Shown piece by piece: positions 43,577 to 51,634 of a stretch of DNA of 64,000 nucleotides. Each line of letters opens with the position of its first letter. Position 1 is the first letter of the stretch. The stretch is taken from NCBI GenBank assembly GCA_014361455.1, contig JACIVP010000002.1, positions 62,001 through 126,000 of the forward strand, read 5' to 3'. The notes beneath the pieces are model-generated. The model was not told the DNA's origin. It did not search any database and saw only the letters and a program-made list of their open reading frames with translations. The DNA comes from Candidatus Methanosuratincola sp. (GTDB taxonomy: Archaea > Thermoproteota > Methanomethylicia > Methanomethylicales > Methanomethylicaceae). Both the position numbers and the translations under genes were made by a program.

Positions 43577-45378
43577 GCTTGGATTTCTTCGATGACCTGG
43601 ATGGGAAGTTCGTGGCAAGGCTACGAGAGATCCATTCCGCCACTAGGACCACCTCGGATGGCAAGGCTATGATAACATTCCGCACCGCGAGGGTGGAGGC
43701 GGAGTACAACCCGGAGGTCATGAGGAAGATAGAGGCTGGCAGGCTGGTGGCGATACCGAACATAATGGGCGTCGGCACGAATGACTCTTTCTCGATCTAT
43801 GAGATCGCAGATCTCTATCCCATGCACTACAGTATGCTGACGCTCGACAGGAGCCAGCCGAGCATGATAAGGAAGGAGTTCATGAGCCTCATAGAGGCGG
43901 AGTGGCAGAAGGGATCCAAGAGCACATGGATCGAGATAGCGGCGGCACCTACGGGGCATGTCATGAAGATCGAAGGAGATGCCCCGAGCTTCCTTAGGAA
44001 GAACATCGCGCCCCTCCCTGGATCAAAGGTTTCGCTGCTCAGCAAGGAACTGATAAAGAAGTTCATCTGTTATTCTCCTGGCGATGGAAGCGAGGACAGG
44101 TATGTGGTTGGAAAGCTTCTCGGAGTTGCCGACGATGAGATGCCATTCACGGTAAACATCGAGAAGCTCCTCCACTACCACGTCGGCGTCTTCGCTTTCA
44201 CTGGATCAGGGAAGAGCAACCTCACCTCGCTAGTGATTAGGAAGGCGGTAAGGGCATATCCTGACTTAAAGGTGGTTATTTTTGATGTCTCGTCAGAGTA
44301 TGGGGTAAGCATACTAGACCTCCTGTGCGATGTCCAGAGTAGGATCCTCTTCACCGAGGAGATCTCCGAGGCTGACACCATGGAGGCGGCAGAGGAGTAC
44401 TACAGAAGGCACGTGGTCCCCGAATCGCTTTCAGGAAGGAAGGATGAGCTGATCGTTCGCATCAGGGACCTTTTCAAAGAGAGAAGGGTGCTGAGGATAT
44501 CCCTGCCTTCGATGGAAGCCCGGAGGATGGGCATATACAGGACATATGGCGGGCTTCTCGATATCATCTCAGGCCTGCTGGAGGAGAAGTATGGGGCATC
44601 GGCGCAGAAGGTTATTGTGCCGGCAGTGATGGAGAAGATCAACGATTTCTTGGAGAGAAATGGAATTGATCAAGAGGCGCGGATCGGGGAAGAGGCTGAA
44701 CCGCTGATCTGTGATGTAGAACAGTTGTTCGGGAAGGCGAAGCTCAGGGAGGATGCGGCAATCAAGACTATCTTCCACAACCTCAAGGTGGTGATAAGCG
44801 AGTCCAAAGAGGGGGCGAAGGAGGGATATACCATCCGCAGCCTCACCTCTGAGATCATGGACATGAAGGAGAAAGCTCCGAGAGTTTTCGTGATAAACCT
44901 CCCAGACGTCGAGAATGCACGGAGCCTCTGCGCCGACCTGATACGTGAAGTTTTCAGGGCAAAGAAGAAGAGCTTTTCACTTGATCCGAGGGTAGTCTTC
45001 GTTTTCGACGAGGCACAGGAGTTCATACCGTATGAGAAGAAGAAGGAGGATGGGACGGAATACTCAAGCCTTGCGGTTGAACGGCTCCTCCGGCACGGCC
45101 GCAAGTACCACCTCCACGGCTGGATAAGCACCCAAAGGATAGCGCACCTCAACACGAACGTACTGCAGCAGCTGCACAGCTACTTCGTGAGCACGATGCC
45201 TAGACCATACGACAGGCAACTCATCTCAGACACATTCGCCATAGACGACGCTTTCATGGAAAGGACCCTGCTCTTCCAGAACGGGGACTGGCTGATGGCG
45301 AGCTTCAAGGCCACCAACACCCAGAACGTGCCGGTGTTCTTCCATGCATTCAACAACGAGGACTTTATTAGCACCTGA
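43573..45378 (+). CDS. herA: HerA-family DNA translocase/helicase
   Basis: 601 residues. Hexameric FtsK/HerA ATPase that works with NurA in double-strand break processing. N-terminal beta-barrel (HAS) domain about 1-180; Walker A GVFAFTGSGKSN (205-216, K214); Walker B VVFVFDEAQE (D479, E480); sensor-like RLLRHGRKYHLHGWISTQRIAHL with the Arg finger region. ATGA overlap with the NurA gene. The pair is complete and probably active. It is a second, separate set from the degenerate HerA-like protein at 51.6-53.0 kb. Confidence 0.92.
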   Translation: MSLDFFDDLDGKFVARLREIHSATRTTSDGKAMITFRTARVEAEYNPEVMRKIEAGRLVAIPNIMGVGTNDSFSIYEIADLYPMHYSMLTLDRSQPSMIRKEFMSLIEAEWQKGSKSTWIEIAAAPTGHVMKIEGDAPSFLRKNIAPLPGSKVSLLSKELIKKFICYSPGDGSEDRYVVGKLLGVADDEMPFTVNIEKLLHYHVGVFAFTGSGKSNLTSLVIRKAVRAYPDLKVVIFDVSSEYGVSILDLLCDVQSRILFTEEISEADTMEAAEEYYRRHVVPESLSGRKDELIVRIRDLFKERRVLRISLPSMEARRMGIYRTYGGLLDIISGLLEEKYGASAQKVIVPAVMEKINDFLERNGIDQEARIGEEAEPLICDVEQLFGKAKLREDAAIKTIFHNLKVVISESKEGAKEGYTIRSLTSEIMDMKEKAPRVFVINLPDVENARSLCADLIREVFRAKKKSFSLDPRVVFVFDEAQEFIPYEKKKEDGTEYSSLAVERLLRHGRKYHLHGWISTQRIAHLNTNVLQQLHSYFVSTMPRPYDRQLISDTFAIDDAFMERTLLFQNGDWLMASFKATNTQNVPVFFHAFNNEDFIST

Positions 45379-45488
45379 GAAACGACAGGCATCGATGGGG
45401 GCGGATCCCTACCTATACTGGCTGAACGGGGCTGGACTAGACTGGAATGAAGTGGGCTAGACTAGGCTGGACCCATTGTCCTCAAGAT

Positions 45489-45503
45489 TGATAATGCTTA
45501 TCA
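45489..45503. promoter_or_regulatory. Palindromic operator candidate upstream of the TrmB/lipoate genes
   Basis: TGATAA-TGC-TTATCA is a perfect 6-3-6 inverted repeat, 40 bases before the regulator start. A third copy of the half-site, TGATAAG, follows at 45519-45525, about three turns away. A likely site for the adjacent TrmB-type protein. Confidence 0.5.
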
Positions 45504-45542
45504 GATGAAACATCAGAGTGATAAGCAGTTTGGGTGTGCACG

Positions 45543-46322
45543 ATGTCTTTCAGTAACTTGAAGGCTATCGGACTCAGCGATCCCGAGATCAGGATTTACG
45601 AGTACTTGGTTGAGAACGGAGAGGTGCACCTCTCCGCCATCCCGGAAAAGCTGGGGGTTGAGGCGGGGGAAGCGAGGTCTGCAGTGGAAGGGCTCGCAGG
45701 GATCGGAGCGGTAGAGGTCAAGTCCGGCAGGCTGGCGCCTGTCGCCCCCAAGACCTTCTTGCAGAGGTACCTGAAGAAGCAGGAGTTGGAGTGCGACATC
45801 AGGATCTCCGAGCTCAGGGCAGCGATCGGCAAGCTGCAGTCAGACCTTGAGCCGCTGTACATGGAGAAGAGGCTCGGGATGAGGATGGAGGAGCTCCTGC
45901 AGGCAATTGATGGACTTCCAGCAATGGAGCTAGAGACGGTAAAAATGATCTCGAGGGCAAATACGGAGATATGCATACTCGCTGAGGAGTTTAGCTGGTA
46001 CGACAAGGTGAGGGAAGAGCTCCTGTCTGCACTTGAGAGGAAAGTTGCGGTCAGGGTGATCATATTAGCCAAAGACGGGAAGGTCAGCCATAGGGTCGAG
46101 GAGATGAAGCAACATGGAATCAAAGTCAGGCACTCCAGTCGGGAGTGGAGGAGCACCCGGTTCACGATCGTTGACTCGAAGGAGCTGGTCTTCCTGATAT
46201 GGGCCGTAAAGAGCGATAGCAGCAGGATCCACTACAGACCGAACTACACCAAGAACCCAGGGCTTGTGTCAGTCTTCAACGACTCCTTTAACCTCCTCTG
46301 GGAGAGAGCAGATCGACTGTAG
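45543..46322 (+). CDS. TrmB-family transcriptional regulator
   Basis: 259 residues from ATG at 45543 (GGGTG seven bases upstream). Winged helix at the N-terminus (LKAIGLSDPEIRIYEYLVENGEVHLSAIPEKLG), coiled coil about 75-115, and an effector domain (ISRANTEICILAEEFSWYDKVREELLSAL, VRVIILAKDGK) of the PLD-like type. It leads a run of lipoate genes (21 bases to the next), suggesting it controls them and perhaps itself through the TGATAA palindrome. Confidence 0.88.
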   Translation: MSFSNLKAIGLSDPEIRIYEYLVENGEVHLSAIPEKLGVEAGEARSAVEGLAGIGAVEVKSGRLAPVAPKTFLQRYLKKQELECDIRISELRAAIGKLQSDLEPLYMEKRLGMRMEELLQAIDGLPAMELETVKMISRANTEICILAEEFSWYDKVREELLSALERKVAVRVIILAKDGKVSHRVEEMKQHGIKVRHSSREWRSTRFTIVDSKELVFLIWAVKSDSSRIHYRPNYTKNPGLVSVFNDSFNLLWERADRL

Positions 46323-46343
46323 GGGACATGCTGGTGTCCACAC

Positions 46344-47282
46344 ATGATCGAGAGTGTGAGGGTATCTTACGGATCAGCGTTGGAGCTAGGTCTATTGAAG
46401 GGCATGGCCGGCGCCCGCTCGACAACACTCTACCTGTTCGTTTCGGACGCGGGGTGCAGGGGATCCTGCGCCTTCTGCCCGCAGTCCTACGGCGAAAGCA
46501 GCAAGATATCCAGGATAGACTGGCCAAGGTTCAGGGTCGAGGAAGTGGCGAGGGCATTGAGGGGATCTGGCACCCTAAAGAGGATCTGTGTACAGTGCTC
46601 CGATGAGCCTAGGATCGCGTATAAGGCAGAGGAGATCGTGAGGCGCCTGGCATCCGCTGGGCTACCATTCTCGGTTTCAGCGCCTCCCCTGTCAGTGGAA
46701 GAGGTAGGGATGCTCAAGAGCGCGGGGGTGGAGATCCTCACCATCCCAGTCGACTGCGCAGACAAGAAGGGCTACAAGTCGGTGAAAGGCAGGGACTTGG
46801 AGGAGACACTCGGATCCCTGAAGGAAGTCGTGAAAGTTTTCGGCCGAGGGAGGACAGGGACACACATAATCGTCGGGCTCGGGGAGTCTGAAAGGGAGGC
46901 GGCAGAGATGCTCGATTCAGTCTTCAGGATGGGTATCGTCCCGTCCCTATTCGCGTTCACACCCGTAAAGGGGACAAAGCTGGAGAACGCAGGCAGACCC
47001 ACGCTGGGGGCTTACAGAAGGATCCAGGTCGCCCGGCACCTGATAGTCAAGGCAGGAATGAAGGCATCAGACTTTGAGTACAGCCAGGATGGCAGGATCA
47101 CGTGGTTTGGGTGCCCAGACGAGACCCTCGATGAGGTATTGAGGCGGGGAGAGCCGTTCATGGTGCGCGGTTGCCCAGGCTGCAACAGACCTTACTTCAA
47201 CGAGAAAGCCTCAGGACCATTCTACAACTACCCATTCAGACCAGATCCGAAGAGACTCGCAGAGGAGCTGTGGTCCAATTGA
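46344..47282 (+). CDS. Radical SAM protein, LipS-type lipoate synthase component
   Basis: 312 residues, biotin synthase-like fold. The cluster motif is CRGSCAFC (C38, C42, C45). C-terminal cysteines CPGC (about 279-282) and the end NEKASGPFYNYPF are additional conserved-looking features. In Thermococcus, two BioB-like proteins (LipS1 and LipS2) together insert the two sulfurs of lipoate. A second radical SAM gene and both halves of lipoate-protein ligase lie just downstream, which makes this assignment strong by context. I cannot tell LipS1 from LipS2 by eye. Confidence 0.8.
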   Translation: MIESVRVSYGSALELGLLKGMAGARSTTLYLFVSDAGCRGSCAFCPQSYGESSKISRIDWPRFRVEEVARALRGSGTLKRICVQCSDEPRIAYKAEEIVRRLASAGLPFSVSAPPLSVEEVGMLKSAGVEILTIPVDCADKKGYKSVKGRDLEETLGSLKEVVKVFGRGRTGTHIIVGLGESEREAAEMLDSVFRMGIVPSLFAFTPVKGTKLENAGRPTLGAYRRIQVARHLIVKAGMKASDFEYSQDGRITWFGCPDETLDEVLRRGEPFMVRGCPGCNRPYFNEKASGPFYNYPFRPDPKRLAEELWSN

Positions 47283-48034
47283 ACAGGCTCAGGGTGATCG
47301 GGTTCGAGTACGGGGACGCCGCATTCAACATGGCACTGGACGAGACCATAATGAAGTCAGTCGGGTCAGGGCGTGCCCCCCCTACACTCAGGCTCTACGG
47401 GTGGGATCCTCCAGCGGTCTCGATTGGCTACTTCCAAGAGATAAGGGAAGAGGTCGACCTAGAGTTCTGTCACGAGGAGGGCATCCAAGTGGTGAGGAGA
47501 CTTTCAGGAGGCGGTGCCGTTCTCCACACATCGAAGGAGTTAACGTACAGCTTCGCAGTAGAGATTAGCGACCCGTCCGTCCCGCAGGACGTTCAGGGAA
47601 GCTACATTAAGATATGCGCGCCCATAGTCTCGGCGCTGAGGGAGATCGGTGTCCCAGCATCTTTTCGGCCCATAAATGACATAGAAGTGAAAAAGAGGAA
47701 GATCTCCGGGAACGCGCAGACCAGGAGGTTTGGGGCGATCCTCCAGCACGGCACGGTACTTCTCGGCATGGACTACTCCCTGCTCCCCGCCCTGAAGGTG
47801 AGGGCTGAGAAGTTTGCAGGGAAAGGTGTGGGGGACGTTGCAAGGAGGATAACAACTGTTGCAGAAATACTGGGAAGGGAGGTCGCCCACGGGGAGTTCT
47901 CAGAGATCCTCGTTAGGAAGTTCGCGGACCAATTTGGCGCCGACGCCCATTATTCGACCCTCTCAGAGGAGGAGCGCATAGCCCCCACGCTGGAGGAGAG
48001 GTACAGGTCGATCGACTGGACATTCAGGAGGTAA
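47279..48034 (+). CDS. lplA: Lipoate-protein ligase A, large domain
   Basis: 251 residues from TTG at 47279, overlapping the preceding TGA (TTGA). Attaches lipoate or octanoate to carrier proteins. Seen: AAFNMALDETIM, LRLYGWDPPAVSIGYFQ, VVRRLSGGGAVLHTSKELTYSF and the catalytic-lysine block KRKISGNAQTRRFGAILQHGTVLL. The separate C-terminal domain is encoded next, as in the bipartite LplA/LplB ligases of archaea. Confidence 0.92.
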   Translation: MNRLRVIGFEYGDAAFNMALDETIMKSVGSGRAPPTLRLYGWDPPAVSIGYFQEIREEVDLEFCHEEGIQVVRRLSGGGAVLHTSKELTYSFAVEISDPSVPQDVQGSYIKICAPIVSALREIGVPASFRPINDIEVKKRKISGNAQTRRFGAILQHGTVLLGMDYSLLPALKVRAEKFAGKGVGDVARRITTVAEILGREVAHGEFSEILVRKFADQFGADAHYSTLSEEERIAPTLEERYRSIDWTFRR

Positions 48035-48038
48035 TCCC

Positions 48039-48317
48039 TTGGAAAGGGAGTGTGTAAGGAAGCTCAAGGACGGGAAGATGGCGAAAGTCAGGTTAATTAT
48101 CGAGGACGGGGTGATCAAGGATGTAAAAATAACTGGGGACTTCTTTGCACACCCAGAAGATGGGATAGAGATCATAGAGAAGGAGCTCATAGGCAAGGAA
48201 CTGTACAGCGCGAGGCAGGCGATTGAGAGCGCCTCCGGGGGGATCGCGCTGGTAGGGCTGCACGTGGAAGACCTGATCGCAATGGTGCAAGAATGCCTGG
48301 ACGGCAGCATGGGATAA
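48039..48317 (+). CDS. lplB: Lipoate-protein ligase accessory (C-terminal) domain, LplB type
   Basis: 92 residues corresponding to the C-terminal domain of bacterial LplA: KLKDGKMAKVRLIIEDGVIKDVKITGDFF, EIIEKELIGKEL and GGIALVGLHVEDLIAMVQECL. In Thermoplasma the ligase works only when both parts are present. Start TTG at 48039, four bases after the lplA stop. Confidence 0.9.
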   Translation: MERECVRKLKDGKMAKVRLIIEDGVIKDVKITGDFFAHPEDGIEIIEKELIGKELYSARQAIESASGGIALVGLHVEDLIAMVQECLDGSMG

Positions 48318-48369
48318 AAGCTCTTTCGTTCAGAAAGGGCGGTAATGGCGGGATAATGCTGAGGAGGAT

Positions 48370-49206
48370 ATGATGATGACAGGGAGGATCATTTTCTACA
48401 GGCCGAGTCCTGCAGTCGTCCCTGTCTCGATAACTGGCGCTAGGTGCGAACTCGACTGCCCACATTGCAGGGGGAGGTACCTCTCAGGAATGGTCAAGGC
48501 TTCGATGCCAACGGATCTGATTAGGGCATTCATCGCCGCGGGGAGAAGGGGCGCGAGGAGGGTGCTCATAACGGGCGGGTTCACGAGGTCCGGCAGGCTT
48601 CCCGTAGAGAGCATGATCTCTGCGATCGAGGAAGGGAAGAGGAGGACCGGGATGATGGTGAGCATGCATGGAGGTCTTCTCGATGCAAGGGTCATGGAGA
48701 GGGCTGCGAAAGCAGGCGTCGACACCATGCTACTGGACGTCATCGGGAGCCAGCACACCGTGACTTGCTATCTCGGTGGCGACTGGAGCCTGAAGGACTA
48801 TGAAGCCGCACTCTCAAATGCAGGATCTCGCTTCCAGCTCCTCGCCCCGCATGTGCTGATAGGGATAGAACATGGCAAGGTGTTCGGGGAATACAGTGCC
48901 GTCGACATGATCTCAGAGTCAAATCCTGGCGCCTGTGCCATACTTGTCATCACCAACGGAGAGACCCCAGACTCCGCAGACGTGAGCAGGGTCATGAAAT
49001 ACGCGCGGGAGAGGCTGAAGTCGCATTTGACCCTTGGATGCATGAGGGGGAGGGGGAATGCCAGACTGATGTACGAGAAGATGGCTGTCGACCTCGGATT
49101 CAATGGAATCGCAAACCCTTCGCAAGAGACGCTGGGATACGCGAGGGGCGCAGGGCTGGAATTTGTGTGTGTAGACGATTGCTGTGTCCACATGCCGACC
49201 ATCTAA
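48370..49206 (+). CDS. Radical SAM protein, second LipS-type lipoate synthase component
   Basis: 278 residues. Radical SAM motif CELDCPHC (C26, C30, C33). The barrel continues with RRVLITGGFTRSGRLP and LLDVIGSQHTVTCYLGG; the end has a Cys-rich FVCVDDCCVHMP that may hold the second, sulfur-donating cluster. Together with the radical SAM gene at 46.3 kb and the split ligase it forms a complete lipoate assembly set. GAGGAGGAT precedes three consecutive ATG codons; I use the first. Confidence 0.8.
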   Translation: MMMTGRIIFYRPSPAVVPVSITGARCELDCPHCRGRYLSGMVKASMPTDLIRAFIAAGRRGARRVLITGGFTRSGRLPVESMISAIEEGKRRTGMMVSMHGGLLDARVMERAAKAGVDTMLLDVIGSQHTVTCYLGGDWSLKDYEAALSNAGSRFQLLAPHVLIGIEHGKVFGEYSAVDMISESNPGACAILVITNGETPDSADVSRVMKYARERLKSHLTLGCMRGRGNARLMYEKMAVDLGFNGIANPSQETLGYARGAGLEFVCVDDCCVHMPTI

Positions 49207-49272
49207 GCAGACATAGCGACTGAGGGCGAGCATATCGCTGATCTTGCCTCAAACTCTCGAGGCTGTACCGCC
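49207..49272. other. Short gap after the lipoate operon
   Basis: Nothing recognisable. Part of a 459-base interval whose remainder (49273-49620) is occupied by a frameshifted gene on the minus strand. Confidence 0.5.
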
Positions 49273-49620
49273 TCACTGAACAATGGTAAATCGCAGGATC
49301 CAACCCTTGCAGCCGTTAATCAGCAAATGTGCTTTGATCTGGTAGAGGCCACCTGATGAGGCGGCAGCCTGAACCCGTGACCTCCAGTCCGTCCGCGTAT
49401 CCTTGTCGATTTCAGATCATAAACGTATCCAAACCTCTGAGACCAGCCTGGTGGCATATTCCATGATACTGTTCCAGACTCGGACCATTCGAGCGCGAGC
49501 GCCGGATGGGCGGGCGCTGGGAGCTTGACCTCCTCTGACTGGAGAGACCTTTCAGAGGGAGGGGACTCAGTCCACCATCCCGCCACAATGGAGGCGTTGT
49601 AATTTGTTTCATGCCGAAAC
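49273..49620 (-). pseudogene. Frameshifted remnant of a secreted-looking beta-rich protein
   Basis: Two minus-strand frames read as consecutive parts of one protein. The first, from about 49620, gives NASIVAGWWTESPPSERS... through SGTVSWNMPPGWSQRFGYVYD; near 49408 it stops making sense and the adjacent frame takes over with SEIDKDTRTDWRSRVQAA then GGLYQIKAHLLINGCKGWIL to a TGA at 49273-49275. A one-base indel explains the switch. The joined text of about 110 residues looks like the C-terminal beta-sandwich of an exported protein. The N-terminal part is missing. I do not know the family. Confidence 0.45.
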
Positions 49621-49665
49621 AGGTTCTACCGTTCCATATATCTGCCATCAATTCTCTATCAAACA

Positions 49666-50157
49666 CTACTCTGGCTTGATCCTGAACTCCCACCTGCACC
49701 AGATCCCTTCAGGGTGTGGGTCGGGTGGTGCGATGGAACATTCTGTCTCGAACTTCGGGTTGATCGTCTTTGCAAATGTCGACAGATGCGCAAGGCCGAC
49801 GGGCTTGCATGCAAATTCTCCTCTCCCGTCCCTCGTCCTTGCGTGCTGGGGGCGGCACTTTGTCACAGTCATAATCAGGCGCCCGTCCAGCACCTCAGTC
49901 CTGACGCCGGAAGACGGGGAGAAGCAGATCAGGTGCAGGGCCCGCTCGAGGTCGGAGATTGTCCCTTCGGTTATCCCCAGCAACTCCTTGATCCTTTTTG
50001 CTTCAGAGATCGCATAGCTTTCCCAAGCATCCCTGTCGAGTTCAATTGCAGTCTCAATACCGAATTTCCTCTCCACCCCCAAGAACCAGTACCCATCAAG
50101 GGTAAGGAAGTTTTTGGAGAGGATCTCTATGTATCGGATGAGATCCTCCCGCGTCAT
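49666..50157 (-). CDS. DUF6125-type protein
   Basis: 163 residues from ATG at 50157. The opening TREDLIRYIEILSKNFLTLDGYWFLGVE and the Cys-rich end (VTKCRPQHART, FACKPVG, ETECSIAPPDPHPEGIWCRWEF) match the archaeal/clostridial DUF6125 family, which has no known function; the cysteines could hold a metal. An in-frame TTG 12 codons earlier is less likely. On the minus strand, downstream of the membrane-bound HTH regulator (78 bases apart). Confidence 0.75.
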   Translation of the reverse strand: MTREDLIRYIEILSKNFLTLDGYWFLGVERKFGIETAIELDRDAWESYAISEAKRIKELLGITEGTISDLERALHLICFSPSSGVRTEVLDGRLIMTVTKCRPQHARTRDGRGEFACKPVGLAHLSTFAKTINPKFETECSIAPPDPHPEGIWCRWEFRIKPE

Positions 50158-50235
50158 CGATTCCAGAACATTCGACACCGAGAAGGACACCAAGAGAAAA
50201 TAGGCCGCACTGCCCCAAAAGCATTTCTAACAATG

Positions 50236-50877
50236 TCAAAGCAGGTTATCACCCCTGATTCTAGAAATGGTTCGGCGGAAGGATCTGATCAGCAGCCAAA
50301 GTGCCAACCCTATTGATATGTAGACCAGAGAGATTGTGAAAGAGGCGAAGAATGCTATAGGGCTGGAGCTGAAGGGGATCAGGTATGCCAAGAAAGAGAT
50401 CACGAAGGCGGTGGTGATAGTCGCCTTTACGACGTCCCTGAGGCTCTTTAAGAGGAACGCCGAGGCTATTCCGAAGAGGATCCCCATTCCAAATATGTGA
50501 AACGGATAGACATACTGGTTTATAATGAAATAGAGTGCCCCGGCAGCGGTGGAGAAGACTGCCCAGAGATAGCTCTGCCCTCTCACCTCCGACCTGTCTG
50601 TGGCTGGGGGCGGTGCTCCAGTATCTGGGGCGCCCTCTAGGTACTGTATGGAAAGAGGCGTTGCATGGTAGTAGTAGACCCTGTCGCGCATCTCCCGGGA
50701 GATCAGCCCGAGCCTGAGCAGCATCGAGAGGTGGGACTCGACCGTGCTCCTGGATCGGCCCACTGCTGCCGCGATCTCATCCCCGGTAAGCTCCTTCTTG
50801 ATGAGTGCGACCACTATGTCATACCTTGTCCTCTCGCCCAGTGCGTCCATCACTTCGCGCCGATGATCATCGTCCAT
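50236..50877 (-). CDS. Membrane-tethered winged-helix regulator
   Basis: 213 residues. Residues 1-75 form an ArsR-like winged helix (MDALGERTRYDIVVALIKKELTGDEIAAAVGRSRSTVESHLSML); after a Pro-rich linker there are four hydrophobic helices (about 102-215) ending in a basic tail. The DNA-binding part faces the cytoplasm, so it probably reads a membrane signal. ATG at 50877 is leaderless behind the TATA-like TAGATAAATAAG at about 50905. Divergent from the radA-containing operon, which it might control. Confidence 0.85.
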   Translation of the reverse strand: MDDDHRREVMDALGERTRYDIVVALIKKELTGDEIAAAVGRSRSTVESHLSMLLRLGLISREMRDRVYYYHATPLSIQYLEGAPDTGAPPPATDRSEVRGQSYLWAVFSTAAGALYFIINQYVYPFHIFGMGILFGIASAFLLKSLRDVVKATITTAFVISFLAYLIPFSSSPIAFFASFTISLVYISIGLALWLLIRSFRRTISRIRGDNLL

Positions 50878-51016
50878 AATCGGAACTGCGTGCACACCAC
50901 TTATTTATCTAACTTTCTAAGGTCAGGATTCTAAGTTTCTAGAAAAGCCGAATCGAGAGAGGACGAAAGATCGCTTAAATCGGGCGGCTAGCGAGTTTTG
51001 CTTGAAGGGCTCGAAG

Positions 51017-51634
51017 ATGGCCTTGTGGTCTTCGCTGCTGAAGTGGATGATAGTCGGTGCAGTATTCGTCATGTTCCCATGGACTATGCTGGTAGCAGTG
51101 CTCTACTTGGCAGTCAAATCAGGAGTCCTCACAAGAACCCTGAACCTCATGCGCGGTCTCTGGAAGAGGGGGATGGTCTTGGACCGGATGAACGACTGGA
51201 GGGTCCGCCGGTGCAAGTCCCTCGATAAAGAGAGCTTCGAGTTGGATTACTACCTCCCAAGCGGTGCTTCTCCATACATAATCATGTTAAATGGGGCAGG
51301 ATTCCTCTGCATTTCGTCTTTCAGTATAGTAGAGAGATCGAAGTCACCTGAGACATACAGGAAGGCTGTGAGCGAGATCCTTAAGACGTTCGGAGGGGGC
51401 GCCAGGACCATATCATTCGTCGGGACCGCGACTGATAACGGGGATTTCCTCAACAGCCTTCAGATCGTCTCGAGGCACGGACCAGCGATAGATGCCAAGT
51501 TCGAGAGGGCTGGGATCAAGCAGATGGAACTACTTGAAATTGCCAGGGAGGTGGTCAATGCGATCTCACCAACAGCGAGCATCAGGATCCACAGGGGGAA
51601 GGAGATAATACGGAATCCGATGGTGATCCAATGA
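51017..51634 (+). CDS. Membrane protein heading the radA operon
   Basis: 205 residues from ATG at 51017 (TTG at 51002 possible; TATA-like CTTAAATCGG near 50974). One long or two short hydrophobic segments at 8-40 (MIVGAVFVMFPWTMLVAVLYLAV), then a basic region and a soluble alpha/beta domain (SPYIIMLNGAGFLCISSFSI, YRKAVSEILKTFGGGARTISFVGTATDNGDF). The soluble part and its position before a HerA/VirB4-like protein suggest it corresponds to the N-terminal domain of VirB4-type ATPases, split off and membrane-anchored. That is inference. ATGA overlap with the next gene. Confidence 0.75.
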   Translation: MALWSSLLKWMIVGAVFVMFPWTMLVAVLYLAVKSGVLTRTLNLMRGLWKRGMVLDRMNDWRVRRCKSLDKESFELDYYLPSGASPYIIMLNGAGFLCISSFSIVERSKSPETYRKAVSEILKTFGGGARTISFVGTATDNGDFLNSLQIVSRHGPAIDAKFERAGIKQMELLEIAREVVNAISPTASIRIHRGKEIIRNPMVIQ

